A stretch of 27,164 nucleotides of DNA, from positions 1-27,164 of the IMG/VR virus record IMGVR_UViG_3300031977_001857; one strand, 5' to 3'. Under the pieces are notes generated by a model. That model worked only from the letters and a program-made list of their open reading frames with translations. It made no database searches and was not told the DNA's origin. The number at the start of each line of letters is the position of its first letter. The stretch's first letter is position 1. The translations under genes and the position numbers were made by a program. Of the stretch, positions 1-7,309 are shown piece after piece. Origin of the DNA: a virus.

Positions 1-2
1 TC

Positions 3-89
3 CCAGGAATGTACCGTAAGTATGAAACTGAATTGGCTTGGCAATCTTATTTAGCTGGTTATGAAGCTGCTAAGAAAGAAGCAAATTAA
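3..89 (+). CDS. C-terminal end of a small hypothetical phage protein (5'-truncated)
   Basis: The third frame is open from the left edge to a TAA at 87-89 and encodes 28 residues ending in a Trp/Tyr/Ala/Lys-rich tail (contains AWQSYLAGYEAAKK). The pattern of W-Q-x-Y followed by G-Y-E-A-A is common at the C-termini of small phage accessory proteins, but I cannot assign a family. It has the same strand and phase style as the following small genes, with a 28-nt gap to the next start, so it probably belongs to the same rightward early or middle transcript. The start lies outside the window. Confidence 0.6.
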   Translation, partial: PGMYRKYETELAWQSYLAGYEAAKKEAN

Positions 90-117
90 CTAACCTTATG
101 TATGGGGAATACAAATT

Positions 118-396
118 ATGAACTACATGAACTGTATTAACTACGTAAAAAAAAGTGCGCGTATCTTGGTGGAAGCATCAGACGGGAATCCAGCAATTAC
201 AGTAGCCACCATACTTTTACTTATATTTGTATTTAACTTGTTTGAGTGTGTTGTAGAAAATTTAATCTTTGGAGAAAGTTTTGTACATTTCCTAGACCTG
301 CTATTTACTGCTGCATTTATAACATACACTTTGTACGCAATCCGGGAGTGTGCAGAATACAACAAGACTAAAGAGAGAGACCTTCGAAAATGGTAA
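118..396 (+). CDS. small membrane protein, two predicted transmembrane segments
   Basis: This 92-aa product has no family I recognise. Residues about 26-46 (ITVATILLLIFVFNLF region) and about 53-74 (FLDLLFTAAFITYTLYAI region) are long enough and hydrophobic enough to be two membrane helices, and the C-terminus is charged (KTKERDLRKW). A GGGGA stretch about 10 nt before the ATG can serve as ribosome binding site. Its last 7 nt overlap the next start, which suggests translational coupling. Small two-helix proteins in phage early regions often modify the host envelope or exclude other phages, but nothing in the sequence fixes the role. Confidence 0.6.
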   Translation: MNYMNCINYVKKSARILVEASDGNPAITVATILLLIFVFNLFECVVENLIFGESFVHFLDLLFTAAFITYTLYAIRECAEYNKTKERDLRKW

Positions 397-572
397 AAGA
401 ACCCTTATCGGAAAAAGAATTAGAACTCTTGGCCGCTTTTACTGCAGCAGCAGCTACAAGAAACAGAATAGGTATTCTAAAAGAAGAATTCTTATCTGTA
501 GCAAATGCTTTAGTAAAAAAAGGGTACTTAATGCCGGAAGATACTTACGGACTTTACAAATTAAAAGAGTAG
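390..572 (+). CDS. small hypothetical protein
   Basis: A 60-aa soluble, mostly helical and charged protein of unknown function. The ATG at 390 lies inside the end of the preceding gene (7-nt overlap), and a purine-rich GAGAGAGA stretch stands 8-15 nt upstream. The frame looks protein-like: a balanced charged helix (SEKELELLAAFTAAAA) followed by EEFLSVANALVKKGYL. The competing frame beginning at 350 is Arg/Lys/Ser-rich and looks like a shadow. No domain was recognised. Confidence 0.55.
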   Translation: MVKEPLSEKELELLAAFTAAAATRNRIGILKEEFLSVANALVKKGYLMPEDTYGLYKLKE

Positions 573-626
573 TTTCTGCTTAACTAATCTATTTATATAA
601 AATAACTATTGCAGCGGGAGATAGAT

Positions 627-658
627 ACTTAGGTTAAAAACTTGAACGTCCACTAAGT
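627..658 (+). other. inverted repeat in the 5' leader of the 677-976 gene
   Basis: ACTTAG (627-632) and CTAAGT (653-658) are perfect complements separated by 20 nt and end just before the AGGAGA ribosome binding site of the next gene. It could form a weak leader hairpin. The stem is short and AT-rich, so this may be chance. Confidence 0.2.
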
Positions 659-676
659 TGAAATAGGAGAAACATT

Positions 677-976
677 ATGGGTTATAGAAGTGAAGTAGCT
701 ATAGCTATTATTAAAGATTATGCAACAGAAGAGTTATTAAACTTATTAGCAGATGCTGATGAGAAAAAGGAGTCCTACACTACTTACCTGTTTAAATATG
801 ACTGGGTTAAGTGGTATGAGGATTTTCCTGAAATACGTAGAATTATGGAAATCTTAGAAGGTATAAATTCAAAGCATTGGGGATTTATTAGATTAGGCGA
901 AGACTACGGAGATATGGAAGAGCTAGGCTCCCCTTATGCCCACGGTATAGAACTGTACAGGACAGTAAGTATATAG
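677..976 (+). CDS. conserved hypothetical phage protein (MGYRSEV-type)
   Basis: A 99-aa protein starting MGYRSEVAIAI, a small type seen repeatedly in phage genomes without known function. The start has a good ribosome binding site (AGGAGA about 7 nt upstream of the ATG). The protein is acidic, with no membrane segment and no Cys. It has an aromatic patch (KYDWVKWYEDF) and a Gly/Asp-rich C-terminal half (RLGEDYGDMEELG). The pattern of short beta strand then helix suggests a compact alpha/beta fold, but I infer no activity. It is the last clear gene before the noncoding segment that ends at the 1212-1265 terminator. Confidence 0.75.
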   Translation: MGYRSEVAIAIIKDYATEELLNLLADADEKKESYTTYLFKYDWVKWYEDFPEIRRIMEILEGINSKHWGFIRLGEDYGDMEELGSPYAHGIELYRTVSI

Positions 977-1011
977 GGTTGACTGTATATATATATTGAG
1001 TGTTTATATTA

Positions 1012-1211
1012 AGGTAGTCTTCAGTTACTGAAATCGTAGCTCTGGTAGATATAGCAGAAAGATACTTGATAACTAACGTCTTTGAAGGCGTAGGTTTACC
1101 GTTTAAATCTAGGGTTGTTCAATAATACTGCCTCGTTAAGTTAGTTGATCCAGCAATCCTAGAGAGGGGGTAAAACCCCTCACCCTAATCACTGTCCTCC
1201 TACAACAGTGT
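1012..1211 (+). ncRNA. candidate structured noncoding RNA upstream of a strong terminator
   Basis: About 200 nt without an ATG and with stops in all forward frames lie between the 677-976 gene and the terminator. Several helices can be drawn. A 5-bp hairpin spans 1020-1032 (TTCAG/CTGAA). GATAACTAAC (1068-1077) pairs with 1140-1150 through one bulged base. Nested inside, AGGCGTA (1086-1092) pairs with 1126-1133, again with one bulge. GAGGGG/CCCCTC pair at 1164-1181 and CACTGT/ACAGTG at 1190-1210. A TTGACT hexamer at 979-984 could be a -35 element, but no convincing -10 follows at normal spacing. It could be a free small RNA or a long structured 3' UTR. No tRNA cloverleaf was found. Confidence 0.4.
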
Positions 1212-1265
1212 AAAGCGCATCCTGCATCCCTCCTCCGTCATGCAGGCTCTGCGCTTTTTTTTTTT
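1212..1265 (+). terminator. strong Rho-independent terminator, rightward
   Basis: AAAGCGCA (1212-1219) pairs with TGCGCTTT (1250-1257). CTGCAT (1222-1227) and ATGCAG (1240-1245) form an inner stem, and an uninterrupted run of T extends to 1265. On the opposite strand the hairpin is not followed by a T-run, so termination is one-directional. It ends the rightward gene block beginning at the left edge. Confidence 0.93.
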
Positions 1266-1290
1266 ATTCCTAAACCAAGAGACTTTACTA

Positions 1291-1458
1291 ATGGAAGACG
1301 AAATTGATTACGTTGTTGAAGCGTTAACTAAATCTGATCTACAGAAGAAGTTGAATCAATGGCGACATGACTATCATCTTGAAATAGAGTCTATGGCTTA
1401 TGCTAAAGACGGAATTATGATGGTTATTATCAAGCGTAAGAGAAGGTTCAAAGGATGA
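1291..1458 (+). CDS. small hypothetical protein downstream of the terminator
   Basis: A 55-aa protein from ATG 1291: an acidic N-terminus (MEDEIDYVVEAL) followed by a strongly basic C-terminus (IIKRKRRFKG). The frame can be opened further upstream at 1240, but that ATG is part of the terminator stem and the resulting codons read through the T-run, so 1291 is preferred. There is no good Shine-Dalgarno (only AAGAGA about 10 nt upstream) and it lies directly after a strong terminator. Expression would need read-through or an unseen promoter. Function unknown. Confidence 0.45.
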   Translation: MEDEIDYVVEALTKSDLQKKLNQWRHDYHLEIESMAYAKDGIMMVIIKRKRRFKG

Positions 1459-1474
1459 AATACATGACGGTACT

Positions 1475-1567
1475 ATGAAGCCTTATGTCAAATTTAGGAA
1501 ACAAGAAGGCTATAAGTACAGCCCAACGGCTGTACTCATAAAAGATAAGCCAGAATTAGATATTTAG
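1475..1567 (+). CDS. possible 30-aa peptide ORF, convergent with the holin gene
   Basis: ATG 1475 opens a 30-codon frame ending with TAG at 1565-1567, overlapping the 3' end of the leftward holin gene by 4 nt. The product (starts MKPYVKFRKQEGYKY) is basic with no recognisable family. A purine-rich AAGGATGA stretch about 18 nt upstream is too far for a normal ribosome binding site. The perfect hairpin at 1515-1536 lies inside this frame, which argues that the segment may be noncoding. Confidence 0.25.
   Translation: MKPYVKFRKQEGYKYSPTAVLIKDKPELDI
1515..1536. terminator. perfect 9-bp hairpin at the convergent gene ends
   Basis: AGTACAGCC (1515-1523), loop CAAC, and GGCTGTACT (1528-1536) form a perfect 9-bp stem. 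It lies about 30 nt past the stop of the leftward late operon (holin ends at 1564). Read leftward, the hairpin is followed by a T-rich but interrupted stretch rather than a clean U-tract. It is therefore a candidate weak terminator or 3'-end-protecting structure for the leftward transcript. Confidence 0.45.
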
Positions 1568-1980
1568 ATTCTATCCCTTACCTTTTGTATAACGCCTTCT
1601 GCTGCGCCTCCACCAAAGTAGAGAAAACCAATTAGAAGTACGATACTTCCCAAGTCCCCGCCCACCAAGTTAATGTACTTATCTAATACGGTCATTCGGT
1701 ACTGGATTAACTCAGTAGCTCCTGCAACCGTAGGATCAATGCTACCTATCCAAACTAACATACCGCAACCAATGAAGGTAAGAATACAGAATGAAGCCAC
1801 TAAGATTAACGACAGATACCTCTGCGTTAGTTTGAACGGTTCGTAGGCTTTAAGAAACTTTAAAGCAGCATCTGACTTCTCTTCATCTGTAAACCAGAGC
1901 TTATCAGCCCCTTTGGATACAGCGTTAACTGTATCCTTTACCACTTCTTCTGCACCGAATATTTTAGACAAAATTCCCAT
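1564..1980 (-). CDS. holin, 3TM-type superfamily (GTA_holin_3TM-like)
   Basis: A 138-aa small membrane protein, probably the holin that makes inner-membrane holes at lysis. The N-terminal 50 residues are amphipathic and charged (MGILSKIFGAEEVVKDTV, then a D-E-E-K segment). A long hydrophobic helix follows at about residues 55-79 and another at about 110-130 (GSIVLLIGFLYFGGG). This organisation matches the phage 3TM holin superfamily (PF11351). The start is set by an excellent GAGGTG Shine-Dalgarno just upstream of ATG 1978-1980. A longer frame reaching 2034 has no comparable site. It is the last gene of the leftward module. No classical endolysin is visible beside it, so the lysin may lie elsewhere or the nearby Cys protease may contribute. 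Confidence 0.75.
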   Translation of the reverse strand: MGILSKIFGAEEVVKDTVNAVSKGADKLWFTDEEKSDAALKFLKAYEPFKLTQRYLSLILVASFCILTFIGCGMLVWIGSIDPTVAGATELIQYRMTVLDKYINLVGGDLGSIVLLIGFLYFGGGAAEGVIQKVRDRI

Positions 1981-2050
1981 ACTCACCTCTATATACTTTA
2001 AGTTCTTACCATTAAGGCTTTCGCCTCCCACCACCTCTACAGGGCTTTAA

Positions 2051-2434
2051 TTAGCCCTGTAGCTCCTCTATACGTTTCTTAATGCTGCGATAACCTGTTA
2101 CCAGCCCTTTCCAAAGTACCGTAGCACCATACATTGGGTATCTTGCACACCAGGGAATACCTTGCTCTTTAAGTGCTTGTAGAAATAATTTATTGGCTTT
2201 CATCCATGGGTGGTTATTAGCTAATAGCCAGTCATGTACCACTGCTGCTTGAAAGTACCTACCCACTGGAGGGAAGATAAACCAAAGTAATCGAGGTACG
2301 GACGCGCCATCAGAGACAAATCCAATAGGTACTGTAACCCCGCATAAATTTATTGATTGAAGTAGCCGATACCTGACTTTACTGAATAGTTTTTTAGGTA
2401 AAAGAATCTCTACCCGGATAGATAGTTGTTCCAT
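2051..2434 (-). CDS. DUF1353 family phage protein
   Basis: A 127-aa protein with the DUF1353 signature: GFVSDGASVPRLLW at about residues 38-51, then VGRYFQAAVVHDWLLAN at about 57-73. The conserved Asp/Ser/Pro and His-Asp residues are intact. The family (PF07087) is widespread in phages and prophages near tail or lysis genes, but its activity is not established. No signal peptide is visible. The start codon directly follows a terminator U-tract, and the only purine-rich ribosome site (GGAG) lies in the 3' arm of that hairpin (2441-2465). Its expression therefore depends on read-through and hairpin opening. It is followed by the holin gene. Confidence 0.75.
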   Translation of the reverse strand: MEQLSIRVEILLPKKLFSKVRYRLLQSINLCGVTVPIGFVSDGASVPRLLWFIFPPVGRYFQAAVVHDWLLANNHPWMKANKLFLQALKEQGIPWCARYPMYGATVLWKGLVTGYRSIKKRIEELQG

Positions 2435-2465
2435 AAAAAAAAAGACTCCGTAGTGAGGAGTCTTT
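2435..2465 (-). terminator. intrinsic terminator or attenuator abutting the DUF1353 start codon
   Basis: On the leftward strand AAAGACTCC, a 7-nt loop and GGAGTCTTT form a perfect 9-bp stem. With the last three stem bases, nine consecutive T residues run directly into the ATG at 2434. This is a textbook Rho-independent terminator in an intercistronic gap of 62 nt. Its 3' arm holds the GGAG that would serve as Shine-Dalgarno for the next gene, so the element can limit both transcription and translation of the DUF1353-holin pair. Confidence 0.88.
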
Positions 2466-2496
2466 AGAGTAGGGAACTTAGAAATAAATTTTTAAA

Positions 2497-2889
2497 CTAT
2501 TTCTGCCTGACTAATTTAGCTACCAACATTTTGATTGCAACCTGAAACCAAAAAAATTGCCAAGGCTTAAACTTGAAACCAGAACGACAAATTCCTGTTG
2601 TACCGCACCATTTGCGGGTAATGTTGTCGATGTATCGTCCTTGGTATTCTAGGATTGCATGACCTCGACCATTTACTTTGCCGTAGTGTATTTTAGCGTT
2701 GCCGAATATAAGCGCTATCCAGAAACGAAACATAGATTTATTACAAAGTAGGAATAAAACAGTAAGGGCGTAATCTTCACAATCACCCCGCACAATACCG
2801 TTGCTGTCTGGTTTTAGTATTGTCCAGTGATCCAGATTGCCATCTAGTCTGTACTGAAAGGCACGATTCAACTCTTCAACTGTGTTCAC
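2497..2889 (-). CDS. transglutaminase-like cysteine protease (BTLCP-like)
   Basis: A 130-aa protein with a likely Cys-His-Asp triad of the transglutaminase-like fold. The Cys is in GDCEDYALT (about residues 35-43), the His in GRGHAILEYQ (about 75-84) and the Asp in RYIDNITRKW (about 86-95). This order matches bacterial transglutaminase-like cysteine proteinases (PF06035), here in a short version. Many such phage proteins sit near tail or lysis genes. A role in peptidoglycan or protein cleavage is plausible but not shown. It starts with GTG, overlapping the stop of the upstream gene by 4 nt (GTGA), so translation is coupled. A basic C-terminus (KLVRQK) precedes the terminator at 2435-2465. Confidence 0.7.
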   Translation of the reverse strand: MNTVEELNRAFQYRLDGNLDHWTILKPDSNGIVRGDCEDYALTVLFLLCNKSMFRFWIALIFGNAKIHYGKVNGRGHAILEYQGRYIDNITRKWCGTTGICRSGFKFKPWQFFWFQVAIKMLVAKLVRQK

Positions 2890-3485
2890 ACGTTAGCCCT
2901 CGCGTTAATCCAGTAAAGAGGTAGTGTTTGGTCATTAGCATCCATAGCATCAATCGAATCAATCAAATCATTGGCTTCCTGTATCTTGGTCTCAGCATCC
3001 AGATAATCAGGATTAGGAATAACATTACCCTCTTCATCTTTGGCTGTTGCGGATATTGTTGGCTCTAGCTCAGGTAGGTAACGTACTATTTGCTGTTCTT
3101 GAGTCTCGTTACCCTCACCATCAACTACGGTCACTGTCTCATAGACAGGGGTTTCAGGACGACCATTAACCGCCACATAAAGACTCTTTGGGTAAATGGT
3201 ACTAACAGTCAGCTTGGCTTTCTCATAAGCCAATAACTGCTCTAGCAAAGCGTTAGCTTGTCTTGCTTGAGCTGCCGCTGTTTCCGCACCATAAGCCACA
3301 GACTCAAACGCAGACTCTAAGTCCTGCTCTTCTTGCGACATAGAGCGCCCTTTACCGTTGGCCCACTTGAGCCTGTTCAGTACCGCTTCATCTCCTTTCT
3401 TGAGAGGACGTTTAATCATACGCTCTGCACGCTTACGAATTTGAAGCTCTGTCATAGGCTGTTTTGCAGTTAACAAGTCAATCAT
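2886..3485 (-). CDS. tail-fibre-associated hypothetical protein
   Basis: A 199-aa protein of unrecognised family. The N-terminal half (residues about 1-95) is helical and basic, then Ala-rich (ETAAAQARQANALLEQLLAY), compatible with a coiled coil. The C-terminal half holds beta-type segments (YPKSLYVAVNGRPETPVYE) and an acidic tail. Its start overlaps the stop of the large fibre gene by one base (TAATG) and its stop overlaps the protease start by 4 nt, so it is co-translated with the fibre. Position and size suggest a fibre assembly protein, chaperone or small fibre-attached subunit. That is inference from context only. Confidence 0.6.
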   Translation of the reverse strand: MIDLLTAKQPMTELQIRKRAERMIKRPLKKGDEAVLNRLKWANGKGRSMSQEEQDLESAFESVAYGAETAAAQARQANALLEQLLAYEKAKLTVSTIYPKSLYVAVNGRPETPVYETVTVVDGEGNETQEQQIVRYLPELEPTISATAKDEEGNVIPNPDYLDAETKIQEANDLIDSIDAMDANDQTLPLYWINARANV

Positions 3486-6400
3486 TATTCAACCTCCTTA
3501 ATAGCTACATCCACAGCAGCAGGAGCTACCGCAAAGCGAGTTATCCACTGGAAACCATTGTGAGTAAGTACATAATCTTCTGTGCTACCGGGGCGTTGTA
3601 ACGCGCCATCTTCAAACACTTGTTCTGGCTTCTTGTCTGAATAGAAATCAGTCGTTGAACTGTCACCATCAAACCAGAGTGTTCGACTAGCAATCTTCCC
3701 ACCGATCACTGGTACATAAGGCGTCCCAACCATCTCGGTATAAATACCTGTAGCACTAGAAACCATCAACCAGTCATCGTTGAATGATGCTGCCGTAATG
3801 GTTCCGATACCAGGGGAGATAGAGCGAATAACCGCATTACCCTTGAGAATATCAACGACAGTACCGTTACAAGCCGCTGTCAGGTCTGCTTTCTTGCTGT
3901 GAGCCGCAATAACGTCAGTGCCTGTACCAGTCATCAGACCACCTTCATTAATAATGCGAAGGTCATCCTCCGCCATAGCTTTTACTTCATCGGGAGTGAG
4001 AACACGGTCTATTTGTTTGAGAAGGAACAAAGCGTTTGTTGACGGACTTGCCGGTACACCACTTACCTTCCTGACTCCTATGCTTATCGGTACTGTCGGT
4101 GCTGCTAGTGTGTGGCTAGATTCTGCTACTTTTATTCCGTTCTCGTACAGTATTTGTTCACCATCTTTTGTTGTCAGAGTTACGTGAGGCGTTGCCCCGA
4201 CACCATGTGTATTACCTAATAAATATCTTTTTGTGTTAGTGTTATCGTAAAATTGTGCCGCTACTTGGCCGACATTTATATAGATCATTGCTCCCGTATT
4301 TGAGGCAGCCTCGTCATGGTTACTTATAATAACGTCCGTACCCACCACATCAGCGAGCAAAGGTATTCCAGATAAAGTCGCCCCGGTTTTAATATCAGGA
4401 TCAGTGGTTACATCACCTTCCGCGTAATTGCTTGTACTGAAACCATCAAGGCCATAAATATCACCACCAGGACTAGCAGTCTTGGTCAGCGTGCCAATGA
4501 CGTTAAGCGGGTGTTTTAGTGCGCCATAGTCGGGAATAGCACGACTAACACTTATTGCAGATATATCACCATTGAAGTTTGAGTCCCCTCTAAACCTAAG
4601 CAACGTACCTGAACTAATAATTTTCTGACTATAAGTACCGTTTGCGTTTACATTTGTACCATCTATCGTTGTTCCAACTGGACGCACATTGCCTGCAACA
4701 TAGTTAGCAACCGTGAAAGTAACCAAGTAAGGTATCTCACCCACTATAATGTTTTCGTAAATGTCCGTTACCGCTGTTTGTGTGCCGTCACATGAAAACA
4801 CACCTCCCCCAGCATTGGTCCAGCCAGTGCCAAGAGTCGGTGAGTCAGTCCATAAATTAGTATCACTAACACTAGCACTATTGCCATCACACCCATAAGC
4901 AGAGGCATTGCCTAGCATGTATCCGGTGTTAAAGGTGCCTGTGACCTTTGAGTTAAGAGAGCGGCTTGGATCATCTGCGTTGTGGATGACTTTGCTTAGG
5001 CCGTTGTTGAAGCCAGCAACCAGAGAGCTATCTACGCTGTCTATGGATTTTAAATTGCCGTCAGCACTTATACTTGGCGCTAAGTTTGTTTTGCCAGTAA
5101 TACCTGCTTGAGCTACATATTTTCGTGTTAAGTAGCTTGATGCTGTCAGTGCATCATTCACGTTAGCAACTAGCCAATGTTTACCATTAGCTGACGTATC
5201 TGTTTGCCATAAAATATCATCATTAGCTTGAACAATGCCGCCCACATAATCAACACTACCACCACTCGTATCTGTCCAGTCAGTAACGCTTCCATCAGTG
5301 CGTATATTGTGAATACGAGATAACCCTTCCGTAGTACCTACGTAAACAGTCACATCCCGTAAACCAAGATTGTCTGTGGGAGCATCGTCTGCGGTTGTGA
5401 TTAGAACAGCCGTAGCATTACTGTTAACAATAGTGCTGCCAGGGATATTCCCATTGTTTGCGAGTGTACCTGAGCCACAGTCTCCACGGTCTGCAATACT
5501 AAACCCAGTACGTATAAGTGCTTTGTCCTGAAAATAATCAAACTCGAAAGAGCCCCCAGGATTTACAGAAGCCACAAGCAAACCATTTTTGTAGGCAAGA
5601 TCAGTAGCATTAGAGTTAGTAAACAGACGCTTTACTTGCCACATCGTACAAGCGCCGCAAGACATATCCCAAATAACAATCCGACTTTTACCAGTCTCAT
5701 TGGATACTGCAAAAGCCGGACTCTGAGGGAAATGCTTCGTTCCTGCTCTGAAGGTCTCTGTTTCAGTACCTGCTCCAGAAGTAGACGTTATTTCAAAGAA
5801 CTGTACTGTTCCTGACTTCTGATAATAAGCGCCTACCGCTGCGTTAACATCTAACAGAGCATCGGCTAAGTTTGTCTTGGTGCCTAGAAATTTACCTGTT
5901 GTTCTGGTTTCGTTGTAGTAGCTTGTCCACTCCTTACTGAATACCCAGTCAGGGTTGTCGTCAGGTTCAGCAGGAATAAAAGTAGCGACAGTGCCGGGGA
6001 GAGTGATTGTGGTGTTGGTGTCTACTGAATGTTTAATAGAAGCCACACTATCTTCTGCAATAACCTGTGCTGCTTCTGCTGCATTTTTATAAGTTAAAGC
6101 ATTAGCTTCTGATGTAGCAGCATTTGACTCAGAGGTACTAGCATTAGAAGCAGAAGTGCTTGCTGAAGTAGCACTGGAAGCCGCATTACTTTCAGAAGTA
6201 GAAGCATTACTTTCCGAAGTCGCTGCGTTAGATGCTGAAGTAGCTGCATTAGATTCACTTGTTGCTGCATTACTGGCAGAGGTTGCTGCAGCCGTAGCAC
6301 TGTTAGAAGCATTGGTTGCACTGGTAGTGGCTTCTGAAGCTTTAGTTGTTGCTGTACTTGCCGAAGCTGCAGCATTGGTTTCCGAGGTACTTGCAGCAGT

Positions 6401-6949
6401 TGCTGACCCACTAGCTGCTGTGGCACTCCCTGCTGCATTTATTGCAGAAGTATCTGCATTATTAGCTGACGTTACAGCATTGGTTTCTGCTGTCTCTGCT
6501 GCTGTCTTAGCAGCATTAGCATTAGTTGCTGCTGTAGACGCTGTAGATGCAGAAGCTGCTGCATTTGCCTCTGAGGTAGATGCTGCTGTTGCACTGTTAG
6601 CAGCATTAGTTGCAGAGGTTCCAGCATTTGTTGCTGAATTACTTGCATTGGCTGCCGATGTAGCTGCTGCCGTTTGAGAAGCCAAAGCAGAAGAAGCAGA
6701 GGAAGCTGCATTGGTTTCTGAGGTACTAGCGTTACTTGCTGATGTTGCTGCTGCAGTAGCACTTGAGGCTGCATTGGATTCACTGGCTGCTGCATCACTA
6801 GCTGCAGTTAAAGTCTCACCATGCTTAGTGGTAATGTCTTCGCTCATGGTTATAAGCGCAGCAGGTATTGTAACAATATCAGCAGTAAGAATAAGTAGGG
6901 TACTAGGGTCTTGAAATTGGACGGTAATATCTAAATTATTTGTAGCCAT
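3485..6949 (-). CDS. large tail fibre: heptad-repeat stalk and LamG-like domain
   Basis: A 1,154-aa receptor-binding fibre candidate. Residues 1-45 form a short attachment domain. Residues about 48-284 are an Ala/Ser/Thr/Asn repeat of period 7 (units such as AATSASN, AATSESN, ASTSESN), like the stalk of lambda Stf-type side fibres, and likely a trimeric rod. Beta-rich domains follow. Residues about 830-1000 resemble a LamG/concanavalin-type jellyroll (ILYENGIKVAES, then a terminal RVLTPDEVKAMAEDD helix), a fold often used to bind glycans. The last 130 residues form a separate tip domain. The start has a GGAG site about 8 nt upstream and lies 3 nt after the BppU-like gene. Long antisense frames across the repeat are by-products of its composition. 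Confidence 0.85.
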   Translation of the reverse strand: MATNNLDITVQFQDPSTLLILTADIVTIPAALITMSEDITTKHGETLTAASDAAASESNAASSATAAATSASNASTSETNAASSASSALASQTAAATSAANASNSATNAGTSATNAANSATAASTSEANAAASASTASTAATNANAAKTAAETAETNAVTSANNADTSAINAAGSATAASGSATAASTSETNAAASASTATTKASEATTSATNASNSATAAATSASNAATSESNAATSASNAATSESNASTSESNAASSATSASTSASNASTSESNAATSEANALTYKNAAEAAQVIAEDSVASIKHSVDTNTTITLPGTVATFIPAEPDDNPDWVFSKEWTSYYNETRTTGKFLGTKTNLADALLDVNAAVGAYYQKSGTVQFFEITSTSGAGTETETFRAGTKHFPQSPAFAVSNETGKSRIVIWDMSCGACTMWQVKRLFTNSNATDLAYKNGLLVASVNPGGSFEFDYFQDKALIRTGFSIADRGDCGSGTLANNGNIPGSTIVNSNATAVLITTADDAPTDNLGLRDVTVYVGTTEGLSRIHNIRTDGSVTDWTDTSGGSVDYVGGIVQANDDILWQTDTSANGKHWLVANVNDALTASSYLTRKYVAQAGITGKTNLAPSISADGNLKSIDSVDSSLVAGFNNGLSKVIHNADDPSRSLNSKVTGTFNTGYMLGNASAYGCDGNSASVSDTNLWTDSPTLGTGWTNAGGGVFSCDGTQTAVTDIYENIIVGEIPYLVTFTVANYVAGNVRPVGTTIDGTNVNANGTYSQKIISSGTLLRFRGDSNFNGDISAISVSRAIPDYGALKHPLNVIGTLTKTASPGGDIYGLDGFSTSNYAEGDVTTDPDIKTGATLSGIPLLADVVGTDVIISNHDEAASNTGAMIYINVGQVAAQFYDNTNTKRYLLGNTHGVGATPHVTLTTKDGEQILYENGIKVAESSHTLAAPTVPISIGVRKVSGVPASPSTNALFLLKQIDRVLTPDEVKAMAEDDLRIINEGGLMTGTGTDVIAAHSKKADLTAACNGTVVDILKGNAVIRSISPGIGTITAASFNDDWLMVSSATGIYTEMVGTPYVPVIGGKIASRTLWFDGDSSTTDFYSDKKPEQVFEDGALQRPGSTEDYVLTHNGFQWITRFAVAPAAVDVAIKEVE
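6100..6808 (-). repeat. 21-nt-period coding repeat (heptad stalk)
   Basis: About 34 degenerate copies of a 21-bp unit encode seven-residue repeats of the type A-[AS]-[TS]-S-[AE]-[ST]-N. Copy number in such stalks changes by slippage and recombination, altering fibre length. The low complexity also creates long spurious open frames on both strands. Confidence 0.85.
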
Positions 6950-6952
6950 AGT

Positions 6953-7309
6953 TTACGCTCCACGAGTCACATCAGCGATAACTTCATTAACCCCGCTTAA
7001 TACTGTCTGAGTGCTAGAGCCAGTTTTAACTTCAATATCGAAGAAATATTTACCCGGATTGAGTGTTTTAGTGTTAGCACTAGAGAGGAGAATAACAAGA
7101 AGACCATTACTGGCATCTAAATCAGAGAGGTTTTCTTTGGTTATCTGTAGGTCTGCTAAAGAGTCATCCCTGTTTAGGTTACGTTTCATAGTAAAAGTGA
7201 CAGTCCAACCCGTAAGGTCTACTGCAACATCAGAGGCATCTTTCACTTCTATCTTAAAAGCAAAGTCATCTCCTCTGTAAAAACTGAATAAAACATCTTG
7301 GCTGTACAT
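6953..7309 (-). CDS. BppU-like/Ig-like N-terminal domain tail protein
   Basis: A 118-aa beta-rich protein. The pattern FYRGDDFAFKIEV, then VDLTGWTVTFTMKR near residues 30-45, then LNPGKYFFDIEV near 85-96 matches the small Ig-like domain found at the N-termini of baseplate upper proteins (BppU/DUF2479-like) and as stand-alone proteins before tail fibres. It probably joins the fibre at 3485-6949 to the tail or baseplate. The start is supported by an AGAGGAG site 8 nt upstream of the ATG. The downstream fibre gene begins 3 nt after its stop, indicating tight co-expression. Confidence 0.65.
   Translation of the reverse strand: MYSQDVLFSFYRGDDFAFKIEVKDASDVAVDLTGWTVTFTMKRNLNRDDSLADLQITKENLSDLDASNGLLVILLSSANTKTLNPGKYFFDIEVKTGSSTQTVLSGVNEVIADVTRGA

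Noticed and set aside
977-1211. tRNA gene in the noncoding segment
   Set aside because: No cloverleaf with a T-arm consensus, anticodon arm and 7-bp acceptor could be drawn; the helices present are long-range and bulged.
1240-1290. ATG 1240 as start of the 1291-1458 gene
   Set aside because: This ATG lies in the terminator stem and the codons would read through the T-run; 1291 is more plausible.
6156-6677. Long rightward frame opposite the fibre gene, rich in Ala/Val/Leu/Glu
   Set aside because: It is the antisense of the 21-nt heptad repeat. Its composition follows from the repeat, it has no ribosome site, and similar spurious frames occur on the sense strand.
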